NCBI GenBank assembly: GCA_023544495.1
Contig: JAMJFV010000025.1
Location: 1 to 17,692, forward strand
From: ANME-2 cluster archaeon
Lineage (GTDB): Archaea > Halobacteriota > Methanosarcinia > Methanosarcinales > Methanocomedenaceae
Reading direction: 5' to 3'
Length of the DNA stretch: 17,692 bases
Each line of letters begins with the position of its first letter. Position 1 is the stretch's first letter. The position numbers and the translations under genes are program-made. Shown here piece after piece: positions 13,739 through 17,692 of the stretch. The notes under the pieces were generated by a model. The model searched no databases, was not told the origin of the DNA, and saw only the letters and a program-made list of their open reading frames with translations.

Positions 13739-13812
13739 ATCATAGTCACTTGAATAATAATGTGATAGGAGGCGCAATAAGAGAGCAGATCCGACGAATT
13801 AACTTTTCATAA
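13735..13812 (+). CDS. 25-residue coupled mini-frame
   Basis: The ATG at 13735 overlaps the TGA of the helix-turn-helix gene and is preceded by GAGGAGGCAG (about 13718-13727), a good ribosome binding site. The peptide begins MNHSHLNNNVIGGAIREQIR. No family can be recognised at this length; it is listed because the translation signals are stronger than expected by chance. Confidence 0.3.
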   Translation: MNHSHLNNNVIGGAIREQIRRINFS

Positions 13813-13835
13813 AAAAATATACCGAGAAAAGCAAA

Positions 13836-13852
13836 GGTAAACTGTATTTACC
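13836..13852. repeat. Short inverted repeat in the 13.8-kb spacer
   Basis: GGTAAA (13836-13841) and TTTACC (13847-13852) flank CTGTA. It lies between the helix-turn-helix cluster and the promoter of the next gene, so it could be an operator. The arms are short and chance is a real alternative. Confidence 0.3.
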
Positions 13853-13872
13853 CTCGCAATCCCGAAAAAATA

Positions 13873-13908
13873 ACCATATAAAAACAGGGTTTTGTGTAGT
13901 ATATACTT
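13873..13908 (+). promoter_or_regulatory. Possible promoter of the 13975 gene
   Basis: Two TATA-like elements are present, ACCATATAAAAAC at about 13873-13885 and AGTATATACTTT at about 13898-13909. Either would give a leader of about 40-75 bases to ATG 13975, which has a GGAG at about 13964 as ribosome binding site. Confidence 0.35.
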
Positions 13909-13974
13909 TACGGTTCAACTTTGCTTTTTCTCCAGAGAATCGCCATAAGAACAAATATTGAATGGAGAATATAA

Positions 13975-14145
13975 ATGATAATGAATAACTCCGATGATGG
14001 TTTACTTCCGGTATTAGGGCTGTTAGCTGTAATTACAGCCCCGATATGGCTACCCCCTCTCCTGGGAATCAAACCCAGGTATTGCACGTGTGGTGCAGAG
14101 CTATGTGCCTCCGGGATATGTCCTGTTTGCAGATGTGAATATTAA
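13975..14145 (+). CDS. Membrane/zinc-ribbon mini-protein
   Basis: A 56-residue protein starting MIMNNSDDGLLPVLGLLAVI with a hydrophobic helix at about 10-31, then a compact zinc-ribbon-like half: C37-T-C39, C44, C49-P-V-C52 and C54. The 'YCTCGAEL....GICPVC' layout resembles zinc-ribbon domains of small membrane proteins found in archaea. It is followed by a terminator hairpin 40 bases after its stop. It may be a membrane-bound regulator; function unknown. Confidence 0.6.
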   Translation: MIMNNSDDGLLPVLGLLAVITAPIWLPPLLGIKPRYCTCGAELCASGICPVCRCEY

Positions 14146-14184
14146 TCGAAACACCTGTTATGGATGGAATCGAAATAAAAATGT

Positions 14185-14219
14185 GGAGCATCCATTCTTG
14201 TGATGCTCCCTGATTTTTT
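14185..14219 (+). terminator. Stem-loop with T-rich tail
   Basis: GGAGCATC (14185-14192) pairs with GATGCTCC (14202-14209) across a nine-base loop, followed shortly by TTTTTT (14214-14219). It lies 40 bases after the mini-protein gene and would end transcription of the plus-strand cargo. In archaea the T-run is the essential part, and the hairpin is compatible with factor-independent termination. Confidence 0.6.
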
Positions 14220-14579
14220 AGTAATTTACACTAGGTCATCCCAGCCCCACACGGCAGCCGGCAGGTCCTGAGCAGCGTAACACGGTTATGCAAGAGCTCT
14301 ACCATAACCATCAGCCAGGCACAACCCGACTCACACCGCAGCATTGCTAGTGCCGGCAACTGCCCGGCCGTCCGGGTCACCCCACTGGTCAGCCGCAGGC
14401 CAACTGCACCTACAAGGATATCCTAACAACCATTTCGTTTTATGGGTCCCGGACAGTGCAAACCGGGATGTTGTTTTTTGTTACAAATTTATACCCGGTC
14501 CACCGATGACATTTTTTCGTTATGGGTTTGTAATAGATGCAGCCCTCCAAACAACTTGATAATATAATTTGTTCAAAGT
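14220..14579. other. Unassigned spacer between plus-strand cargo and minus-strand integrase
   Basis: About 360 bases. The left half (14230-14430) is markedly GC-rich compared with its surroundings. A plus-strand open frame at 14344-14559 has no start signal and no protein-like pattern. ACCGGG near 14460 and CCCGGT near 14500 form a weak inverted repeat. It lies between convergent transcription units. I see no tRNA or other RNA gene. It could hold an attachment site for the adjacent integrase, but no duplicated core is visible. Confidence 0.35.
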
Positions 14580-15545
14580 CTACCATCCCCAACCATCCCC
14601 CAGTTCGGTCTGAATGACGACAGGTTCGCAAACGTTTTGCATTGATGGCAATACAGCCGGTAACATTGACAAGGTATAATCAATGTCAATACCGGACAGG
14701 TGAACGTATATTCGTGCCATGTTTGACCCGATGGTCCAGCCCATATAATGACACAGCTGGGCTTCGGTGAGATGGTTTGCCAGGTACGTGGCTCTGGAAT
14801 GCCTGAACAGATGCGGATATATCCGTTTATCAACCTCCGAATGTTGAGCTATTGTTTTTAGCCGTTTCCTGGCTGCCGGGTACTGCCAGGGAAAAACTCG
14901 TTCATCCTGCTCCGGAGACTGTTCAGAGATCCAGATATTGAGATATGGAGCACTTTCAATTATGCGGATGCGCCGCATACCTGTTTTTCCGTTCACCAGC
15001 AGAACGCCACCAATGGAATCCATTCTGACATGCTTGCGCATGATTCCCAACAGTTCCCCGATCCTGCAGCCAGATTCCCACAGCACGGATATTAATGCTA
15101 GGTCGGCCGCATTGGTGCAGGCCTGCATAAGACTACGGATATCCCTGATATCCAGGAGTTCTTCAGGTAGTTTTGAGGATTGTACGGTTGATATCCTGAT
15201 GAGATCTGCCAGGTCACGACGCCGGCAATATACCAGGTATTTGCGCAACGCGACTTTATAGTCATACTTTGACCAGTCAGAGAGGTTCGATAGTTCAATC
15301 CTGGCAAGTAATGAAATTATTTCTTGATGTGTGGCGTCCAGGAAGCTGAAGGTTGAGAGTTTGTACAGGGAGATGAGTAATTGCATGTACTTGACGTTGC
15401 GGGCAATACCGAGCCCGTCAGCAAATCCCTGGTCACGAAATTGTAATATGGCTGTCCGGTCAGAACTTGGTATGTCCAGTTCAATGATCCTGGACTCCAG
15501 GCGATCTAATTTTCCACGTAAACTATGAATATCGTTGTTTTTCAT
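14580..15545 (-). CDS. Tyrosine recombinase / integrase, archaeal XerA-like
   Basis: A 321-residue integrase with a core-binding domain at about 25-110 (RTAILQFRDQGFADGLGIAR is typical of archaeal integrases) and a catalytic domain at about 130-295. Active-site residues are all visible: R161 in GCRIGELLG, K187 in NGKTGMRR, H245-L-F-R248, W270 in MGW (occupying the usual H/W position, as in Cre), and nucleophile Y280 in RIYVHL. It should catalyse site-specific integration and excision through a 3'-phosphotyrosine. ATG 15545 is chosen, behind a polypurine stretch on its own strand (four TTCCC units at 15551-15570 read on the plus strand). The frame extends further upstream to 15707, but that part is translated from the repeats and is unlikely to be protein. 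Confidence 0.9.
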   Translation of the reverse strand: MKNNDIHSLRGKLDRLESRIIELDIPSSDRTAILQFRDQGFADGLGIARNVKYMQLLISLYKLSTFSFLDATHQEIISLLARIELSNLSDWSKYDYKVALRKYLVYCRRRDLADLIRISTVQSSKLPEELLDIRDIRSLMQACTNAADLALISVLWESGCRIGELLGIMRKHVRMDSIGGVLLVNGKTGMRRIRIIESAPYLNIWISEQSPEQDERVFPWQYPAARKRLKTIAQHSEVDKRIYPHLFRHSRATYLANHLTEAQLCHYMGWTIGSNMARIYVHLSGIDIDYTLSMLPAVLPSMQNVCEPVVIQTELGDGWGW

Positions 15546-15550
15546 GTTAA

Positions 15551-15570
15551 TTCCCTTCCCTTCCCTTCCC
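15551..15570. repeat. Tandem pentamer TTCCC x4 at the integrase start
   Basis: Four perfect TTCCC units, read as GGGAA repeats on the integrase sense strand. They lie five bases before the integrase ATG. They provide the purine-rich ribosome binding region, and such a pentamer tract is prone to slippage, which could change translation strength. Confidence 0.6.
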
Positions 15571-15571
15571 T

Positions 15572-15593
15572 CGTAACTGTCTAAAGGGAACAT
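15572..15593. repeat. 22-bp direct repeat, copy 1
   Basis: CGTAACTGTCTAAAGGGAAC followed by AT, identical to the copy at 15676-15697, 104 bases apart. Both copies stand immediately before a palindrome of the GGGGAACA/TGTTCCCC family, so the composite unit is duplicated. Confidence 0.85.
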
Positions 15594-15595
15594 GA

Positions 15596-15615
15596 GGGGA
15601 ACATGCGTGTTCCCC
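15596..15615. repeat. Palindrome GGGGAACA-TGCG-TGTTCCCC, copy 1
   Basis: Perfect 8-bp arms around a 4-bp centre. It is followed by two further partial arms TGTTCCTC and TGTTCCCC (about 15619-15635), so the region has several half-sites, and then by T-runs. It lies about 50 bases upstream of the integrase start, a plausible operator or recombinase arm-type site. Confidence 0.75.
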
Positions 15616-15675
15616 TTTGTTCCTCTCTGTTCCCCTGATTTTTTCGATTTTTTACGTGCCTTGATTGTGTTTTTC

Positions 15676-15697
15676 CGTAACTGTCTAAAGGGAACAT
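15676..15697. repeat. 22-bp direct repeat, copy 2
   Basis: Identical to 15572-15593. It precedes the second palindrome with the same spacing to within a base. Confidence 0.85.
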
Positions 15698-15698
15698 A

Positions 15699-15719
15699 GA
15701 GGAACACGTGTGTTCCCCT
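15699..15719. repeat. Palindrome, copy 2 (variant)
   Basis: The arms GGAACA and TGTTCC surround CGTG (15701-15716 gives a 6-bp perfect arm pair around the centre), with outer pairing continuing after one mismatch. It differs from copy 1 in the centre and one outer base. Confidence 0.7.
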
Positions 15720-15787
15720 AGTTTTTGCGAGTATGTCATCCCCTGACCCCTCTTTTTAACCCGCTTGAAATGCATTACAGAGTAAGT

Positions 15788-15810
15788 GATACATTACTTA
15801 GTAATGTATC
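15788..15810. repeat. Perfect 10-bp inverted repeat with 3-bp spacer
   Basis: GATACATTAC (15788-15797) and GTAATGTATC (15801-15810) flank TTA. An inverted repeat of this size with a short centre near a tyrosine recombinase may be a recombinase-binding core, or an operator of the adjacent operon. The spacer is shorter than the 6-8 bp overlap usual for recombinase cores, which weighs against the first idea. Confidence 0.7.
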
Positions 15811-15822
15811 TACATTGAAATG

Positions 15823-15856
15823 ATTAATATTTCGTTAATTTAATTAATATTTCGTT
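15823..15856. repeat. Direct repeat ATTAATATTTCGTT x2
   Basis: Identical 14-bp copies at 15823-15836 and 15843-15856, spaced 20 bases start to start, in an AT-rich stretch directly after the inverted repeat. Together they look like an iteron-like or regulator-binding cluster. Confidence 0.7.
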
Positions 15857-15914
15857 GAAGTCCTGAGCATTTTCAGCGGATTTTCCTTATTTTCACCTCG
15901 TGTCTTGAAATTTA

Positions 15915-15944
15915 GGGGAACATGCGTGTTCCCCATGTTCCCCT
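15915..15944. repeat. Palindrome copy 3 with an added half-site
   Basis: 15915-15934 is identical to copy 1 (GGGGAACATGCGTGTTCCCC), and ATGTTCCCCT (15935-15944) follows directly as an extra half-site. Confidence 0.8.
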
Positions 15945-16013
15945 ATACGAACAAAATACGAACGATTTTATTCGTTTGTTTCACAGGATGCGGATTTTTC
16001 ATAGTGTGACCTC

Positions 16014-16502
16014 TTATTCTATCGTAAAATTTTTAAATTTTAGAGGAACATGCATGTTCCCCTTTTCGTTAGAACAATTCATCGTTAAAATCCACATTCC
16101 GGATCTTGATTTGTGCATTTCTGTGTCCACAATGCTATTGGAAACAAATTCCATAGCTCTGCGAGCAGCTGCACGATGCCGTACTTTGAGCAATCTAACC
16201 GCTTGAGTCGTTGTAATTTTGCCGTGTATCTCTATGTACTGCAGAAGTTCCTGAGCTCGTTGTTCGATTCTGGAAGCGGCTGGATTGAAATAATTGAGAT
16301 TCGTGTTTGTTATCTGGTTTTCCAGTTGTGCAATGCGTTCTAAAATATTTGATTCAAATACTTCGTCCTGGTTCGGTTCCTGATAATTTATATCTAAAGG
16401 ACTATACCCCAAGACGATCGATTCAAGTCGAGAAATCCGAAGTATCATATTTGCCATTTTAAGGTTCAGCTGGAGAAGACCGTCCATAATTTCTTCATCC
16501 AA
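16014..16502 (-). CDS. Coiled-coil plus winged-helix candidate regulator
   Basis: A 162-residue protein. Residues 1-35 and 50-68 are amphipathic helices that could pair (LLQLNLKMANMILRISRLES; ILERIAQLENQI). Residues about 83-140 look like a winged helix: QELLQYIEIHGKITTTQAVR, then RAAARRAMEFV and a wing SRSGMWILTM. The last ten or so codons are read through palindrome copy 4, giving GNMHVPLK. It is the most downstream visible gene of a coupled minus-strand operon and lies next to the palindromes, so it is a candidate for the protein that binds them. It may instead be a replication or partition factor. The start ATG 16502 follows the upstream gene by 11 bases. Family not recognised. Confidence 0.65.
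   Translation of the reverse strand: MDEEIMDGLLQLNLKMANMILRISRLESIVLGYSPLDINYQEPNQDEVFESNILERIAQLENQITNTNLNYFNPAASRIEQRAQELLQYIEIHGKITTTQAVRLLKVRHRAAARRAMEFVSNSIVDTEMHKSRSGMWILTMNCSNEKGNMHVPLKFKNFTIE
16045..16060. repeat. Palindrome copy 4 (perfect 16 bp), inside the 3' end of a gene
   Basis: GGAACATGCATGTTCC is a perfect 16-bp palindrome, extended on one side by CC. It lies within the last codons of the 16014-16502 gene, about 30 bases before its stop, which is an unusual place for an operator but close to the spacer holding copies 1-3. Confidence 0.75.
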
Positions 16503-16513
16503 GAATTTTCACC

Positions 16514-16813
16514 TCAAAACAGGGCGCCCATAATAGCATTGAAACATTTTGCATAATTAGGACACACCTCACAGGAGTTCCCAGGATCCATATCACCGGT
16601 CGTTTTCGGGCAATCCACACCGGCAACATTCGATACAGGTCTAATCGTTGTATTGGTAGCCGTGGCAATCCTTTCATCGATCAGTTCGACGTGTGTAGGG
16701 TTTTGATTTCCAGCGCCGCAAAAACAACACTGATAATCGCCCTCACCCACGTCTATAAAAGTACGGTGTTCCAGGCATACGTAGCATATACCAGCTGGTT
16801 TTGAAACAATCAT
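16514..16813 (-). CDS. Cysteine-rich protein with two possible metal sites
   Basis: A 99-residue protein with C10-Y-V-C13 and C29-C-F-C32, a zinc-ribbon-like pair, and a second cluster C68, C81-x2-C84, C90 (CEVCPNYAKCF). The second part recalls small iron-sulfur or zinc knuckles. The middle (VELIDERIATATNTTIRPVS) has no cysteine. The start ATG overlaps the stop of the upstream gene (ATGA at 16810-16813), so translation is coupled. Function unknown; possibly DNA-binding or redox. Confidence 0.65.
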   Translation of the reverse strand: MIVSKPAGICYVCLEHRTFIDVGEGDYQCCFCGAGNQNPTHVELIDERIATATNTTIRPVSNVAGVDCPKTTGDMDPGNSCEVCPNYAKCFNAIMGALF

Positions 16814-17355
16814 AGAGATCCCTCTATCTTCCCACCATCATAGCGTGTCGATGTATCAATCACGGATCTCAAGTGCGGTCTGAAATCCGCGTCCGGATCA
16901 TCCTGGCTGCCGACAGCTTGGCCCTGCCGCAGTCCATCACTGACCGCTTTCAGGAACTGATTGAGGCATGTGTGTTTGTTCCCAGCTTTCCCTGCAGGGA
17001 AAATACGGACACCAGCGTCTTTTCTGAGATGATATGCGTGCATGATCTCAGGCCAGGTTGTATATATTGTACCTGAGAGATACCTCAACATGAGTTTTTC
17101 ATTCTCCTCAGCATATTCGAGATGATTGCTCTGTTTTTTGAGTTGTACTGGTTTTGGTGCTGAAAACGGCGCAATCTCTTTCAAGATGTACTCGTATTTC
17201 ATGACCTTCTCCAACTCGGACTCAGGCCTTGCAGGTTGCTGTATGGCATCGAGCAACCCCGGGCTGGCTGTGGCATGGATTTCTATGTTCTGCAACAGCT
17301 CCACCAGCTGGGGGCTGGGATACAATTCTACTTTTACATATATCTCTACTGTCAC
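16810..17355 (-). CDS. Hypothetical protein (181 residues)
   Basis: A soluble protein with a strand-like start (MTVEIYVKVELYPSPQLVEL), an alanine/proline/glutamate linker (ASPGLLDAIQQPARPESELE), and a mostly helical C-terminal region (NEKLMLRYLSGTIYTTWPEI, then NQFLKAVSDGLRQGQAVG). The linker and helical part could be a protein-interaction or DNA-binding module. I recognise no family. It begins four bases after the upstream gene and is coupled to the downstream one. Confidence 0.6.
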   Translation of the reverse strand: MTVEIYVKVELYPSPQLVELLQNIEIHATASPGLLDAIQQPARPESELEKVMKYEYILKEIAPFSAPKPVQLKKQSNHLEYAEENEKLMLRYLSGTIYTTWPEIMHAYHLRKDAGVRIFPAGKAGNKHTCLNQFLKAVSDGLRQGQAVGSQDDPDADFRPHLRSVIDTSTRYDGGKIEGSL

Positions 17356-17359
17356 AATA

Positions 17360-17581
17360 TCACCTCAGCAGCCACAGCATCAGGGGCACAAATAATATGA
17401 TACACAAAAATGCTAGGAAAATAGCGTTTTGCAGTAAGTTCCGGATTATATGCACATCGGCGGCAACATGTCTGAGGATATCGGCGCTGTTATACAGGGA
17501 ACACTGCACATTCCCGGCATCCCACCACGGACACCGGTCATCAATACATTGCTGTTCCTCGATTGGACAATCAGAAATCAT
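17360..17581 (-). CDS. Small membrane protein with N-terminal cysteines
   Basis: A 73-residue protein with four cysteines in the first 27 residues (C5, C12, C17, C27), a helical middle (SADILRHVAADVHIIRNLLQ), and a C-terminal membrane helix (about 51-72, AIFLAFLCIILFVPLMLWLL). The ATG at 17581 overlaps the stop of the upstream partial gene (ATGA). The gene ends four bases before the next. Function unknown. Confidence 0.6.
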   Translation of the reverse strand: MISDCPIEEQQCIDDRCPWWDAGNVQCSLYNSADILRHVAADVHIIRNLLQNAIFLAFLCIILFVPLMLWLLR

Positions 17582-17692
17582 GTATTCACCCCGAGATATT
17601 CAATTCGAAACGTAGTATCGCTGGAAGAAAAGTCCAGGCATCGATCCGGGACGGTATCCAGCCATCTGGCCAGGGCAATCATCACATCCTGT
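17578..17692 (-). CDS. C-terminal end of an unknown protein (partial)
   Basis: The minus-strand frame is open from the window edge to TGA at 17578-17580 and overlaps the next ATG. The visible 37 residues begin QDVMIALARWLDTVPDRCLD and end FRIEYLGVNT. The N-terminus is outside the window. No family can be recognised. The stop/start overlap shows that the minus-strand operon continues beyond the window. Confidence 0.55.
   Translation of the reverse strand, partial: QDVMIALARWLDTVPDRCLDFSSSDTTFRIEYLGVNT

Noticed and set aside
14061..14079. tRNA T-arm-like hairpin CCTGGG-AATCAAA-CCCAGG
   Set aside because: The stem and 7-base loop resemble a minus-strand tRNA T-arm, but no matching acceptor, D or anticodon stems can be built around it, and it lies within a plausible coding frame.
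14344..14559. Plus-strand open frame of 71 codons
   Set aside because: No ribosome binding site or promoter, composition is not protein-like, and it lies after a terminator in the convergent spacer.
15546..15707. N-terminal extension of the integrase
   Set aside because: The extra codons are read entirely through the palindromes and 22-bp repeats, while ATG 15545 has a purine-rich stretch in front and the known domain starts after it.

Overview
The window looks archaeal. Several genes have TATA-like boxes at the archaeal distance from the start, one is apparently leaderless, others have GGAGG or GGTGA ribosome binding sites, three small AbrB/SpoVT-type DNA-binding proteins are present, and the integrase N-terminus is of the kind seen in archaeal XerA-like recombinases. 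A methanogen or methane-oxidising relative (Methanosarcinales-like) is my best guess, but no marker gene fixes it. Two tyrosine recombinases, many tiny translationally coupled genes and a run of unrecognised structural-type proteins mark it as a mobile element (provirus or virus-like plasmid), or two adjoining ones. No rRNA, tRNA or recognisable host housekeeping gene is visible.

Layout. (1) 1-1484, plus strand: the end of an unknown gene, a RadC-family protein with a long N-terminal extension, two tiny proteins and an AbrB-type protein, all overlapping. (2) 1530-3168, AT-rich: a minus-strand winged-helix/PIN toxin-antitoxin pair, a solitary 29-bp repeat of type I-E CRISPR form, a short AbrB gene whose stop codon lies two bases from that repeat, and a secreted lipoprotein. 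(3) 3401-8669, plus strand, more GC-rich: nine closely packed genes behind one clear promoter. They encode a glycine-rich membrane protein with an acidic tail, a 252-residue candidate capsid-type protein, six small proteins (most beta-rich), and a 491-residue right-handed beta-helix protein like a receptor-binding spike. I see no tail, terminase, portal or packaging ATPase gene, so a non-tailed particle is the simplest reading. (4) 8776-10043: AbrB regulator, tiny proteins, a divergent tyrosine recombinase and a small zinc-finger-like protein.

(5) 10333-13812, AT-rich cargo: a GHKL-type ATPase, a cobalamin-binding-like radical SAM protein whose frame stays open for 54 codons after its TGA, then a helix-turn-helix protein with a membrane anchor. 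(6) 13975-14219: a membrane/zinc-ribbon miniprotein and a terminator. (7) 14580-17692, minus strand: a complete integrase preceded by about 470 bp rich in repeats (four related palindromes, a 22-bp direct repeat, a 10-bp inverted repeat), then a coupled operon of unknown small proteins including a coiled-coil/winged-helix candidate regulator.

The strongest unusual signals are the solitary CRISPR repeat beside a toxin-antitoxin operon, the unassigned particle module, and the palindrome family upstream of the integrase, whose arm shares the octamer TGTTCCCC with the CRISPR repeat.
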